NCBI RefSeq assembly: GCF_009712475.1 | Contig: NZ_VCJO01000008.1 | Location: 124,001-188,000 of the forward strand | Origin: Micromonospora sp. CP22 | GTDB lineage: Bacteria > Actinomycetota > Actinomycetes > Mycobacteriales > Micromonosporaceae | Direction: 5' to 3' | DNA length: 64,000 bases | Position numbers and translations under genes: made by a program | Notes under the pieces: model-generated | What the model saw: only the letters and a program-made list of their open reading frames with translations | Told to the model about the DNA's origin: nothing | Database searches by the model: none | Part shown: positions 42,787 to 52,280 of the stretch, piece after piece | Layout of the letters: the number at the start of each line of letters is the position of its first letter | Numbering within the stretch: position 1 is the stretch's first letter

Positions 42787-42872
42787 GCTGACCGCACGGG
42801 GCCGCCGTCGTCTCACCCGTCCGACACGCGGCCGTGGCGCTCCTGCTCGTACCCCGGCGGACCCGGCCCGGG

Positions 42873-45707
42873 TCAGGTCGGGCCGCCGTCGCGGTTCGGT
42901 AGGCCCAGCACCGTCGCCACGGCCTCGGCGGTCTCCGGGTACGCCCGCACGAGGGCGGCCGCGGTGAGCCTCGGCGTACCGTCGTCGCCGCCCTGCCAGT
43001 CACCGGTGACGCCGAGGAGCGCGGCGACCGCGTCCACCGGCTCCCGGTGCCCGGCCAGCAGGGCATGCACCTGCCCGATGGGTCGCTCGGGAACGGTCGG
43101 CGTGACCGTGGCGGCGGTACCCGCCCAGGGCGGCACCCAGGAGTCCAGTGCGGCCAGCGTGCCCGGGAAGGTACGCGCCGCCTCCCGGACCAGCAGCGGC
43201 ACCAGTTCCGGCCCGTGCGCGCGCAGCGTGGTGACCAGGTTGGGTAGCCAGGGCAGCAGCACCGGATCGGGCAGTTGGGCGAAGGCGGTGGACATCGTCT
43301 CCACCACGAACGGCGCGAGCCCGGGCACCGGCTCCAGCGCGTGCACGAAACCGGAGAGGTACTGCGGGAAGGCGGGCACCACCAGCGGGTTGGTCAGCAG
43401 CTCCCGGCAGCGGGTCCGCAACTCGGCCAGGGACAGCAACCCGAGCTGGTGGTGGGCCGCCCAGAGCAGGGCCACCTTGGGCGGTGCCTGCGGATGGGAC
43501 TGGGCCAACGCGAGTTCGAGTTGGGACCGGTCGCAACCCAACGACAGCGCCAGGCTCTCCATGCTGAACAGGAAGCCGAGCATCGCCCCGACCTGCCGTA
43601 CGCCGGTGTCCTCGTCGACGACCGCGGTCGGCAGCAGCGTGCAGTAGTGGGCGTACCCGGTGGTCACGAACGCTGCGCACCAGGCCGGCAGCCGCGACGC
43701 CGTGGCCTGGTGGTGGGCGAGCAGCCGGCGGATGCGGCGCAGCACCTCGGGAGCGTCGTCGACGGTGCGTTCGGCGGCGAGCAGTTCCACCGCCCGGGAG
43801 CCCAACTCGTCGACCAACCGGGGACTGTTCAGCAACGTGATGGCGTCCTCGACCGCCGTGAGGGCGCTGACGGCGGTCGCGTCGGGACCGTGCGCCGCTC
43901 GGCGCAGGCGCTGTTCCAGCACCTGCTCGATGGTCACGCCCTCGTAGCCGAGTTCGATCAGCGCGCGTTGGTGGCGGCCCAACGCCAGGTCCCAGCTCTC
44001 CTGGACGGACCGGTGGCCGAGACGACGCTCACCCATGATCGGCCGGACCGCGCCCGGTGGCAGCAGGTGTCGCAACATCCAGAGCAGATCCGAGCAGCCG
44101 GTCAGCTCCGGGTCGCGGTGCAGATCGAGCAGCGCCCGCTGCACGGTGCGCTTCTCCAGGTCCAGGCCGAGCGGCTGGAGCCGGTGGAGGACGTCACGGG
44201 CAAGCGGTGGCAGGCTGTCGTAGCCGACCTGGCCGACCCGGTCTCCGCCGAGCAGGATCTCGCAGAGCCGCCGTACGTCCCGCCGACCCGGTACGACGTC
44301 CTTCTCGATGCAGGTCACCGCCGCGTCGGCGAAATCGTACGGGGTCGGGCGGGCCCGGTTGCGCAGCCCGGCCAACAGGAGCGACGTCTCGAACACCGCG
44401 ATCGCGTCGGCGGTGCTGGCGAGGTACCCGTTACGACGGGCCAACCGGACGATGTCCACGCACCAGCCACGCAGCTCCGCCTCGTCGAGCCCGTCGGGGG
44501 TGGGCGCCGTGGCGAGGAAGCCGGAGAGCCGATCGGCGACCGGCCCGGCCGACGTGGTGACCGCCTTGACACGTCCGCGTCGGATGGTCGAGCCCCGCTG
44601 ACCGCCCAGCCGGTACGGCTTTACACCGGAGGCGCTCACCGCCTTGTTCCAGGTGGCGGCGGCGATCGACACCGACCCGGGCGCGAGGCCGAACTGGGCC
44701 TCGATCGCCGAGTGGCTGGACGGGATGAGTCCGTACTGCCACTTCGTCGCGGTGCGGGGGGTGATGTCGAAGTCGGGGGCGCAGGAGTCGAGGCCGAACT
44801 GTTCGACCCGGCTGGCGGCGTGGAAGGCCCCGCAGACGTAGAGACACTCCTCCGGGTCCACGCCGGTGGCCGCCAGGTGCTGCCGGATCCTGGTCCACAT
44901 GTAGCGCTCGCGGTCCTCGTCGCGGTCGTTGCGCTGCGCGGCGGAGGGACGCAGCCGCCGGAACAGACTCCCGATGAGCACCATCACCTGGCGGTAGGTG
45001 TCGTGATCGGCGGTGGCGAGCGGACGTTCGACGTAGCTGGCCCACCACTCCGACCAGTGCCGCACCTTGCCGTGGTGCAGCAGGTACGCCTCCAGCTCGG
45101 CGAAGCCCGGCCGGAGCGCACCGATCTCCACACCGACCGCGTCACCGTGCAGCGCGGCCTGGCCCTCCGAGTCGTCGCCGGTCGGCTCGGGCGTGGACTC
45201 GTCGGCCGCTGGAGTCTCGTCGCGCGGCGTCCACTGGAAGACATGGTCGGTGGAGCGGTCCACCAGCACCAGCTCCACACCCGGCGTCTCCAGCGCGTAC
45301 GCGATGGCCTGGTATTCCGCCGACGCCTCGGTGACCGGGGCGATCACGCTCAGCGGAGCCCACGCGGCGGGGAAGCCGTCGAGTTCCGAGGCGAACGCCT
45401 GCACCGCCACCGGGAGCCGGCAGTTGCGCAGCTCCGTCAGGACCGGTTGGAGATCCTCGCAGAGTTCCAGGTAGATCACCCGGGGCTGCTTCTCGCGTAG
45501 CCGGCGCACCATGGCCAGCGCGGAGGCCGGTGAGTGGTGGCACACCGGGAAGATCTCCAGCCGTTCGCCGAGTGCCCGGTCGACGTCGTCGACCAGACCG
45601 GTGAGGATGTCGGCGAGCGCGTCGGGCCCGTCGGCGAACGCGGCGGCGGCCTCGGTGAGCTGCTCACGCAGCGCGCCGAAGGCGCCGATGGTGGCGGGCG
45701 CGGTCAC
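42873..45707 (-). CDS. DUF5682-family protein of the MoxR-VWA cluster
   Basis: The protein is 944 residues and cytoplasmic. The N-terminal 300 residues have a Rossmann-like pattern with FPVCHHSPAS (CHHSP 56-60), VIYLELCED (Glu81) and LYVCGAFHAA (around 290), a layout reminiscent of EreA/ChaN/TraB-type enzymes. The remaining 600 residues are helical. It is regularly found with MoxR AAA+ and VWA genes in actinobacteria. The GTG at 45707 overlaps the MoxR stop (GTGA). Its role is unknown; a catalytic partner or effector of the ATPase-VWA pair is inferred. Confidence 0.82.
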   Translation of the reverse strand: MTAPATIGAFGALREQLTEAAAAFADGPDALADILTGLVDDVDRALGERLEIFPVCHHSPASALAMVRRLREKQPRVIYLELCEDLQPVLTELRNCRLPVAVQAFASELDGFPAAWAPLSVIAPVTEASAEYQAIAYALETPGVELVLVDRSTDHVFQWTPRDETPAADESTPEPTGDDSEGQAALHGDAVGVEIGALRPGFAELEAYLLHHGKVRHWSEWWASYVERPLATADHDTYRQVMVLIGSLFRRLRPSAAQRNDRDEDRERYMWTRIRQHLAATGVDPEECLYVCGAFHAASRVEQFGLDSCAPDFDITPRTATKWQYGLIPSSHSAIEAQFGLAPGSVSIAAATWNKAVSASGVKPYRLGGQRGSTIRRGRVKAVTTSAGPVADRLSGFLATAPTPDGLDEAELRGWCVDIVRLARRNGYLASTADAIAVFETSLLLAGLRNRARPTPYDFADAAVTCIEKDVVPGRRDVRRLCEILLGGDRVGQVGYDSLPPLARDVLHRLQPLGLDLEKRTVQRALLDLHRDPELTGCSDLLWMLRHLLPPGAVRPIMGERRLGHRSVQESWDLALGRHQRALIELGYEGVTIEQVLEQRLRRAAHGPDATAVSALTAVEDAITLLNSPRLVDELGSRAVELLAAERTVDDAPEVLRRIRRLLAHHQATASRLPAWCAAFVTTGYAHYCTLLPTAVVDEDTGVRQVGAMLGFLFSMESLALSLGCDRSQLELALAQSHPQAPPKVALLWAAHHQLGLLSLAELRTRCRELLTNPLVVPAFPQYLSGFVHALEPVPGLAPFVVETMSTAFAQLPDPVLLPWLPNLVTTLRAHGPELVPLLVREAARTFPGTLAALDSWVPPWAGTAATVTPTVPERPIGQVHALLAGHREPVDAVAALLGVTGDWQGGDDGTPRLTAAALVRAYPETAEAVATVLGLPNRDGGPT

Positions 45708-46816
45708 GACAGGGCGGCGATCGTCTGGCGGCCACCGTCGAGGAAGTCGTTCCACTCGCCGCCGTCCTCCTTGGCCCGGGGCTCCACCACCGCGTGCAGG
45801 TACTTGTTGAGGATCGCCAGGTCCTCCGGGCTGCGCCGGGCCAGCGAGCCCACCAGCGAGCCGGCCAGCGTCGAGGCCCGCAGGGTGCGGTCGCCGAAGA
45901 ACTGGCTGTGCAGGATGGCGTCCTCCAGCACACCGATCTGCTCGGCGGTGGACAGCGCCGACTCCAACTTCTCGTCGTCGCTGGTGGCGGAGGCGGCGGC
46001 GGCCCGCAGGTCGGCGAAGCTCTGCAACAGGATGTCCAGCAGGGTCGGCGGCACGTCCAGCTCGACGTGGTGGCGGCGGAGCAGTTCCTCGGTACGGAAC
46101 CGGACGATCTCCGCCTCGCTGCGCTTGTTGGTGACCACCGGGATCCGGACGAAGTTGAACCGCCGCTTCAGCGCCGAGGACAGGTCGTTGACGCCCCGGT
46201 CCCGGCTGTTCGCGGTGGCGATGATGGAGAATCCGGGCTTGGCGAAGACGATGTTGTCGTCGTTGAGTTCGGGGATGGAGACGTACTTCTCCGACAGGAT
46301 GGAGATCAGGGCGTCCTGCACGTCGCTGGTGGAGCGGGTCAACTCCTCGAAGCGCCCGAGCACACCCTGCTCCATCGCCGTCATGATCGGCGAGGGGATC
46401 ATCGACTCGCGGGACTGCCCCTTGGCGATGACCATGGAGACGTTCCAGGAGTACTTGATGTGGTCCTCGGTGGTCCCGGCGGTGCCCTGCACGACGAGGG
46501 TGGAGTTGCGGCAGATCGCCGCGGACAGCAGCTCGGCGAGCCAGCTCTTGCCGGTGCCCGGGTCACCGATGAGCAGCAGACCCCGATCCGAGGCCAGCGT
46601 GACGATGCTCCGCTCGACGAAGCTGCGATCACCGAACCACTTCTGCGGGATGTCCCGGTCGAGGCCGTCGGCACGTTCCGAACCCAGGACGAACAACCGC
46701 ACCATCCGCGGGCTCAGCCGCCACGAGTACGGCTTGGCGCCGGTGTCGACCGACTCCAGGTAGTCGAGTTCGTCGGCGTACTTGACCTCTGCGGGGGCAC
46801 GCAGCATGTCGGACAT
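45704..46816 (-). CDS. MoxR-type AAA+ ATPase
   Basis: The 370-residue protein has Walker A GDPGTGKSW, a Walker B-like segment LGRFEELTRS with the acidic Glu, sensor 1 ATANSRDRGVNDLSSALKRRF, and a C-terminal lid. It is a MoxR-group chaperone-like ATPase that normally works with a VWA protein. The start ATG at 46816 lies 14 nt after the VWA gene; an extended frame upstream is not used. The ATGs at 46816 and 46807 are close alternatives. Confidence 0.92.
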   Translation of the reverse strand: MSDMLRAPAEVKYADELDYLESVDTGAKPYSWRLSPRMVRLFVLGSERADGLDRDIPQKWFGDRSFVERSIVTLASDRGLLLIGDPGTGKSWLAELLSAAICRNSTLVVQGTAGTTEDHIKYSWNVSMVIAKGQSRESMIPSPIMTAMEQGVLGRFEELTRSTSDVQDALISILSEKYVSIPELNDDNIVFAKPGFSIIATANSRDRGVNDLSSALKRRFNFVRIPVVTNKRSEAEIVRFRTEELLRRHHVELDVPPTLLDILLQSFADLRAAAASATSDDEKLESALSTAEQIGVLEDAILHSQFFGDRTLRASTLAGSLVGSLARRSPEDLAILNKYLHAVVEPRAKEDGGEWNDFLDGGRQTIAALS

Positions 46817-46830
46817 GAGGGGTGTCTCTC

Positions 46831-48177
46831 CTAGGTGAGGAAGCTCTTGAGTTCGAAGACGAGTTTGCGGATGTGGCCGGAGATGACCGGGGTGCCCAGA
46901 TCCTTGAGACGTTGCCGGAACCAGGGGTTGACGCTCTGCCGGCCGGAGCTGCTGACCGAGCCGACCGGGATGAACCGCACCCCCGACCGGTGCACCGCCT
47001 CGATGCCGTCGAAGAGCGGCTGTGACCTGTCGAACTCGTAGAAGTCCGAGATCCACACCAGCACGGTGTTCCTCGGTTCGACGATCTTCGGGCGGGCCAT
47101 CGCCATCGCCAGCGGCCCGTCGTTGCCGCCACCGAGGTTGGTACGCAGCAGCACCTCGAACGGGTCGTGCACCCACGGGGTCAGGTCCAGCGCCCGGGTG
47201 TCGTAGGCGATCAGGTGCACGTCGACCTTGGGCAGGCCGGCGAAGATCGACGCCAGGATGGTGCAGTTGACCATGGAGTCGACCATCGACCCGGACTGGT
47301 CCACCACCACGATCAGCCGAGACGGGGTGGTCTTACGGGCCGTCTGCCGGTAGTAGAGCCGGTCGACGTAGAGCCGTTCGTCCTCCGGGCTCCAGTTGGT
47401 CAGGTTCTGCCAGATGGTGCGGTCCAGGTCGAGGTTGCGGAAGACCCGCTTCGGCGGCACGGACCGGTCGACAGCGCCGACCGTGGTCTGCTCCACCTGC
47501 GTACGCAGCACCTCCGCGACCTCGTCGACGAAGCGCCGGATCAGGGACTTGGCGTTGGCCAGCGCCACCCCGGACAGGTTGGCCTTGTCCCGCAGCAGTT
47601 GCTCGATCAGCGACATGCTGGGGGTGAGCTGCCGGGCCAGCGCCGGATCCGCCAGCACCTCCCGCAGGTGCATCCGGTTGACCAGGTCACCCTCGATGCC
47701 GGCGAGGGTGGGGCCCAGGCCGGTGCCCGACCGGCGCAGCTCGCCGGGTGCGTGCCCGAGCGCCTGCTCCAACCAGCCCGCGTCGGACTGCCACCGGGCC
47801 AACTGGCCGGCGCTGACCGACCCCGAACCGGTGGCGAAGACGTTGAGCAGCAGCTTCGACACCAGCGCCGCCCGGCGTACCTCGGCCTCGCCGGGCTGGT
47901 GTGGCCCGCCACCCTCGTCGGCGGTGGCGGCCTCGGTGTCGGCGAGCAGGCCGCGTAGCTCGTCGGCGAGCTGCGGGAAACGCTGGATCACGGTGTCCAC
48001 CGACACCGTCGGGTCCAGCAGGATGGCGGGCAGGCCCAGGTCGTCGACCACGGCCATGCTCGCCGATTCCAGGGTGGGCTGCTCGTCCGGGTCGAAGATG
48101 CGGCCCAGCAGTCGCCAGTAGAGCAGCTGACGGCGGTTGGCGGCGGACAGGTCGCCGGGAGTGGGGGAGTCGGTCAT
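46831..48177 (-). CDS. VWA-domain protein, MoxR partner
   Basis: The 448-residue protein has a helical N-terminal half and a C-terminal von Willebrand A domain (about 285-448) with a full MIDAS: DQSGS, the Thr in RTNLGGGND and the Asp in WISDFYE. It probably clamps onto the MoxR ring. It overlaps the upstream gene by 4 nt (ATGA). Context suggests it acts with the DUF5682 and SWIM proteins. Confidence 0.93.
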   Translation of the reverse strand: MTDSPTPGDLSAANRRQLLYWRLLGRIFDPDEQPTLESASMAVVDDLGLPAILLDPTVSVDTVIQRFPQLADELRGLLADTEAATADEGGGPHQPGEAEVRRAALVSKLLLNVFATGSGSVSAGQLARWQSDAGWLEQALGHAPGELRRSGTGLGPTLAGIEGDLVNRMHLREVLADPALARQLTPSMSLIEQLLRDKANLSGVALANAKSLIRRFVDEVAEVLRTQVEQTTVGAVDRSVPPKRVFRNLDLDRTIWQNLTNWSPEDERLYVDRLYYRQTARKTTPSRLIVVVDQSGSMVDSMVNCTILASIFAGLPKVDVHLIAYDTRALDLTPWVHDPFEVLLRTNLGGGNDGPLAMAMARPKIVEPRNTVLVWISDFYEFDRSQPLFDGIEAVHRSGVRFIPVGSVSSSGRQSVNPWFRQRLKDLGTPVISGHIRKLVFELKSFLT

Positions 48178-49571
48178 CGGCGCAGCAACCGTCCTGCCCG
48201 CTCGCGCAGCACCGCCACCGCGTCGCCCGTCTTGGCCTCGACCTTCGCCACCTTCGGGTCGGTGACGCCCTCGGCCCAGTCACCGTTGTGCGCCTCGACG
48301 GGCTTGCCCTTGACGGTGGCGCGTACGGCCAGCGGCTGCACCAGCCACCGACCGCCGTCGAAGCGGAGCAGACCGAGACAGCAGGACGAGGCGGAGACCA
48401 GCGCGGGGGTGAGTGGACCGGCGGCCGGTAGCCGGTCGACGGCGACCGGGAGCTGCTGGTCGCCCCACGCGATGGTGAGTCCGCCGTCGCGTCGCCGTAC
48501 CGTGTAGCCCTCCAACAGCACCGGTTCGGCGATCGCCGTCGGGTGCCGGTCCAGCGGCGCGATGGCCGCCGCGACCGCCGGAGCGAGTAGCAGCCGGGCG
48601 GTGGCGAACGGGTCCGCCGGCTCGCCGACCTGGGCCTGATCGTCGATCCACCGCAGGTCGCCGCCGCGCAGCGGCAGCTCGGTGACCGTCAACATGCGTC
48701 GGTGCGCCAACGCGGCCAGCAGGAGCGGGTGCGCCTGAAACAGTCGCCACACCGCCGCCCCGGTGATCGTCTCGACCTTCGCGGCCACCACCGCCGTCCG
48801 GACCAGGCGGGCCGGTTGCCCGTCGGATGGTTCGAGGACGCCGTGCACCTGCACCTGGACGGTCGTGCCGTGCTCGTGGATGTCCACACCGAGCGGCAGC
48901 AGGCGACCGGAGACCGTCTCGGTCTCGCCGTCCGGGACCGACCAGTCCTGGGCGAGCAGCACCGCCCGGGACCACAGGTCGGCCCAGCGGCGGGCCGGCA
49001 CCTGCGACATCATCGCCACCGGAAGGCTGGCCCGCAGTTCGGCGGCGAGACCGTCGAGCAGCACCGCCAGTCGGCGCAGCGTCGGCTCGGCCAGAGCCGC
49101 CTCGATCGGCGCGGCGACGGCCGAGAGCAGGTCGTGGTCGACGCCACGCCACCCGGCCACGGCCGTCTCGTGCAACCAGGCCCGCGCCGCCCCGCGAGGC
49201 GCGGACGCCTCGACCGGCCCGCCGACCGGTGCCGTCCACGGTGCCCGGTCCCGCTCGACGGCGGCGTCGAACTCGCCGAGCAGCGCGTCGTGAGCCGCGC
49301 CGAGCAGGGCCGACCGGGCACCGGCCAGGCTGGCGAGATCCTCCTGGCTGAACGACCCGGCGGTCACCTTGCCCACCGCCTCGGCCACCCGGTCGTGCAG
49401 CGGGGTACCGGTCATGGCACCGGCCAGGGCGGCCAACGCGGCGGCGGCCTCGTCACCGACCCGCGCGAACCCGGCGACCAGGGCGTCGTCGAAACCGGCG
49501 ACCACCGCGTCGGCGTCGGCCAGCCCTGCCGGTACGCCCTGCCGCAGCTGTGCCACCTGCGTGCTCAACAT
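48174..49571 (-). CDS. Unrecognised 465-residue protein of the SWIM-VWA-MoxR-DUF5682 operon
   Basis: I do not recognise the family. It is Ala/Val/Leu-rich, with a helical N-terminal half and a beta-containing C-terminal half (LTVTELPLRGGDLRWIDDQ, then LRFDGGRWLVQPLAVRAT). No signal peptide or membrane helix. It sits between the SWIM and VWA genes, overlapping both by 1 and 4 nt, so it is surely co-translated and likely part of the same complex or system. Confidence 0.8.
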   Translation of the reverse strand: MLSTQVAQLRQGVPAGLADADAVVAGFDDALVAGFARVGDEAAAALAALAGAMTGTPLHDRVAEAVGKVTAGSFSQEDLASLAGARSALLGAAHDALLGEFDAAVERDRAPWTAPVGGPVEASAPRGAARAWLHETAVAGWRGVDHDLLSAVAAPIEAALAEPTLRRLAVLLDGLAAELRASLPVAMMSQVPARRWADLWSRAVLLAQDWSVPDGETETVSGRLLPLGVDIHEHGTTVQVQVHGVLEPSDGQPARLVRTAVVAAKVETITGAAVWRLFQAHPLLLAALAHRRMLTVTELPLRGGDLRWIDDQAQVGEPADPFATARLLLAPAVAAAIAPLDRHPTAIAEPVLLEGYTVRRRDGGLTIAWGDQQLPVAVDRLPAAGPLTPALVSASSCCLGLLRFDGGRWLVQPLAVRATVKGKPVEAHNGDWAEGVTDPKVAKVEAKTGDAVAVLRERAGRLLRR

Positions 49572-50152
49572 CAGCGGACCGCCCCGGTGGCCGGGAACCA
49601 GTGCAGCTCGGGCAACGCGGTGGTGCTGTCCGGCAGTTCGAGATAGGCCAGGTGACGCAGGAACCGGCTGAACACCACCGCGGCCGGGGTCGGTTCGTGT
49701 TTGGTTTCCATCCGCTCCAGCAGGGTGCGGCCGTTGCGCACCCCCTCACTGTCGGCGACCCGCAGATAGCGGACGACCCGCTCCACGCCGTACTGGAGGA
49801 CGGCCTCGTCGGCGAGGGCTTCGAGATGCTTGCAGGGCGCGCCGCGCAGCCCACCGCAGGGCCGGTTGTTGTTGGTGCTGCAGTGGTAGGCGTGGGTGCT
49901 GGCGGTCAGCGACGAGACGTAGACCCGTTCGACGTCAGAGCCGCTGGAGACCACACCCTGCAGCCGTCCGTCGGCCAACTCGACGAAGGGCACCTTCGCC
50001 AGTTTGCGGGGCCGGGCGGGCGGCACCACCGCCACCACGCTAGGCCGCCCCGAGGTGGTCCCGTCGTCGTCCGTCACCTGTGTCCTCCCCGCCCCGTCGC
50101 GGGCATGCCCGCCCATGCTGAAGCCGCGCCGAACCGGTGTCGGCGTCGCCAT
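49571..50152 (-). CDS. SWIM zinc-finger protein
   Basis: The 193-residue protein has a SWIM-type zinc motif in YHCSTNNNRPCGGLRGAPCKH, with an extended insertion between the first and last pairs of ligands. SWIM domains bind DNA or protein. It is the first gene of the five-gene operon (SWIM, unknown, VWA, MoxR, DUF5682). The ATG at 50152 is upstream of another at 50116 that would give a shorter, equally plausible protein. Confidence 0.82.
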   Translation of the reverse strand: MATPTPVRRGFSMGGHARDGAGRTQVTDDDGTTSGRPSVVAVVPPARPRKLAKVPFVELADGRLQGVVSSGSDVERVYVSSLTASTHAYHCSTNNNRPCGGLRGAPCKHLEALADEAVLQYGVERVVRYLRVADSEGVRNGRTLLERMETKHEPTPAAVVFSRFLRHLAYLELPDSTTALPELHWFPATGAVR

Positions 50153-50289
50153 GACGGGAGGATCATGGCGGATGGCTACGACAGTTCCGCGTCGAGGTCC
50201 GCGGATCGGGAAAACCGCCCCCGGGACCGTCGGCCGACGCGACGGGTCGGTGTGGCGCGACGGACGCCTGCTCGGGCTACCGGTAGCGC

Positions 50290-50538
50290 CCCGGATCAGC
50301 AGGTGAGGCCGAGGACGGTGGCGAGAAAGGCGCGGGCGGCGTCGATGAGGTGGGCGGCACGGTGTTCGGGCGGGAGACGCCGCTGGGCTACATCGAGACC
50401 GTGGCCGGTGAGCTGTTCCTCGAATCGAGCCGTGACCTGGCGCGACTGTCGGCGGCGTACGACAATCTGAGGATGCTGGCGAGGTCGCCGGCCGAGTCGA
50501 TGAAGTTCGTCAAGGAGCTGAGCGAGCATGGAGCGTAA
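50290..50538 (+). pseudogene. 5'-truncated remnant of a DUF5753 (Scr1-family) XRE regulator
   Basis: The frame encodes only the C-terminal end of the DUF5753 domain: GYIETVAGELFLESSRDLARLSAAYDNLRMLARSPAES, which is the standard family ending. The N-terminal helix-turn-helix and most of the domain are absent, and an in-frame stop lies at 50284. Its stop overlaps the DUF397 start by 11 nt, as in intact pairs. The DNA between 50153 and 50290 holds no recognisable rest of the gene. Confidence 0.7.
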
Positions 50539-50707
50539 CGTCTGGCGCACGTCGAGCCGTTCCGGGAGCAACGGTCAGTGCGTCGAGGTCCGCGACCGAG
50601 GCACCGCCGTCGACGTGCGGGACTCGAAGGCTCCGGCCGCCGGGACGCTGAGCTTCACCCCGGCCACCTGGGCCACCTTCATCACCGCCGTCAAGACCGG
50701 ACGGTAG
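50528..50707 (+). CDS. DUF397 small regulatory protein
   Basis: This intact 59-residue DUF397 protein has the family pattern RTSSRSGSNGQCVEV, VDVRDSK and FTPATWATFI. DUF397 proteins normally work with the adjacent DUF5753/XRE regulator. Here the partner is truncated, so the gene may be orphaned and perhaps without its usual promoter. Confidence 0.9.
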   Translation: MERNVWRTSSRSGSNGQCVEVRDRGTAVDVRDSKAPAAGTLSFTPATWATFITAVKTGR

Positions 50708-50753
50708 CCCCCACGTTACGGACCGCTCGGAGCCATCCGTGACAATGGATGCC

Positions 50754-51599
50754 ATGGGTGACCGAATGCTGGCTGGCAAGACCGTCGTGATCACCGGTGC
50801 CAGCGCGGGCATCGGCGCTGAGGCCGCGCGCCGGTTGGTCCGCCTGGGCGCGACCGTGGCGGTGGTCGGCCGGTCGCCGGAGAAGACCGCCGCCGTCGCC
50901 CGCCAGGTCGGCGCCGAGCCGCTGGTGGCCGACTTCGCCCGGCTGTCGGAGGTACGCAGGCTCGCCGACACGCTTCTGGGCCGCTACCCGCGGATCGACG
51001 TGCTGGCCAACAACGCCGGGGTCGTGCTGACCAGGCGGAGCCGCACCGAGGACGGCCACGACCTGATGTTCCAGGTCAACTACCTGGCCCCGTTCCTACT
51101 CACCAACCTGCTGTTGGATAGGTTGACCACCGTCGGGCCGGCGCGGGTCATCACCACCTCCAGCAACGGCCACCGGTTCGGCCGCGTCGATCTCGACGAT
51201 CTCGAAGGTGCCGGCAACCGATCCGAGCTGCTGCGGTACGGGACGACGAAGCTGCAGAACATCCTCTTCACCCGCGAGCTGGCCCGTCGTACGCGGGGCA
51301 GTGGGCTGACCGCGACGGCGTTCCACCCCGGGGTGATCGCCACCACCGACATCAACCGGGAAGCCCCGCTGGTCGCCGCGCTGGTCCGGTATCGCCTGCT
51401 GGGCGGCCTGTCCACCCTCGAGGAGGGTGCCGAGCCGCTGGTTCACCTGGCCACGATGCCTGATCCGGAGACCACCAACGGTGGGTACTACCACCGCCTC
51501 ACGCCGAACGGTCCAGTTCATCGGCAGGCCAAGGACGATCATCTGGCGACCCGCCTGTGGGAGCGGACGGCCGAGCTGCTCGGTGCGCCGGTGGCGTGA
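50754..51599 (+). CDS. Short-chain dehydrogenase/reductase (RDH/WWOX-like)
   Basis: This 281-residue SDR has the NAD(P) motif TGASAGIG, the NNAG motif, the catalytic Ser in TTSSNG and the YGTTK Tyr/Lys. The arrangement (RxGRVDLDDL, then ALxxPGVIxT-like TAFHPGVIAT) resembles retinol-dehydrogenase-type SDRs. The substrate is unknown. ATG at 50754 is preferred; GTG at 50739 and ATG at 50745 and 50766 are in frame. There is no SD, and a GACAAT just upstream may mark a leaderless start. Confidence 0.9.
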   Translation: MGDRMLAGKTVVITGASAGIGAEAARRLVRLGATVAVVGRSPEKTAAVARQVGAEPLVADFARLSEVRRLADTLLGRYPRIDVLANNAGVVLTRRSRTEDGHDLMFQVNYLAPFLLTNLLLDRLTTVGPARVITTSSNGHRFGRVDLDDLEGAGNRSELLRYGTTKLQNILFTRELARRTRGSGLTATAFHPGVIATTDINREAPLVAALVRYRLLGGLSTLEEGAEPLVHLATMPDPETTNGGYYHRLTPNGPVHRQAKDDHLATRLWERTAELLGAPVA

Positions 51600-51684
51600 C
51601 CTCCGCGAAGGTGGCCGCTGTCGGAGGTGCGTGGCCGCGCCGACCCAGCACCGCCGGCTCGCCTGGTGTTCGTAGACTCACGGC

Positions 51685-52167
51685 GTGCGAGTTCCTCTTG
51701 CGATAGCCGGGGCGGTTCTCATCCTGGGGGCGGCGGCGGTGGCCGGGGTGCGCTGGACGAAGGCCGGTGAGCCGGTTCCCATCGCGGCGCCGCCGGGGGC
51801 GTCGACGGTGCTGCCCGCAGGCGATTACACGATGGTCGTCGACAACCGGAGGGCCGAGGTCTTCACCGACCTGCGCAACGATCGCGGTGTTCCAACGATC
51901 GCAACCTACGCCATGCCATCCGCCACCACGTGGGATCAGGTGCGGTCGGGAGTCGCCGGTCAGCTCGACGGATGGAAGCAGATTGGCAACTGCGATGACC
52001 TGGGTGAGCGGCAGGTCCAGTGCGCCTGGTCGGAGTCGACCCGCTTGTGGCCCCGCCTCGTGCGGATCGTCCTCCTCCGGCCGGCGGAGTCAGGTGATGC
52101 CAACTCCTACGTGTGGCCCGATAACACCTTCCTGGTGATCGGCTCCGCCCACGGCGTCAACCGTTGA
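51685..52167 (+). CDS. Small membrane-anchored hypothetical protein
   Basis: The protein is 160 residues: an N-terminal anchor or uncleaved signal (VPLAIAGAVLILGAAAVAGV), a Pro/Ala linker, then an extracytoplasmic domain with two Cys (CDDLG and CAWSE) that may form a disulfide. No family was recognised. The GTG start at 51685 is only about 7 nt after a TAGACT -10-like element, suggesting a leaderless transcript. Confidence 0.65.
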   Translation: MRVPLAIAGAVLILGAAAVAGVRWTKAGEPVPIAAPPGASTVLPAGDYTMVVDNRRAEVFTDLRNDRGVPTIATYAMPSATTWDQVRSGVAGQLDGWKQIGNCDDLGERQVQCAWSESTRLWPRLVRIVLLRPAESGDANSYVWPDNTFLVIGSAHGVNR

Positions 52168-52280
52168 CGTCGGCCACGTCACGACATCCTCGGCGGACCG
52201 AGGCAGCGCCGGTCGCAGTAGGCGTCGCACCGGTGCCGGCCTCGTCGCGGATCAGATCCACCTGCTGAGCACGCTCCGCT

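Noticed and set aside
50172..50306. A 44-codon plus-strand frame upstream of the DUF5753 remnant
   Set aside because: No Shine-Dalgarno site, no homology recognised and no link to the remnant frame.
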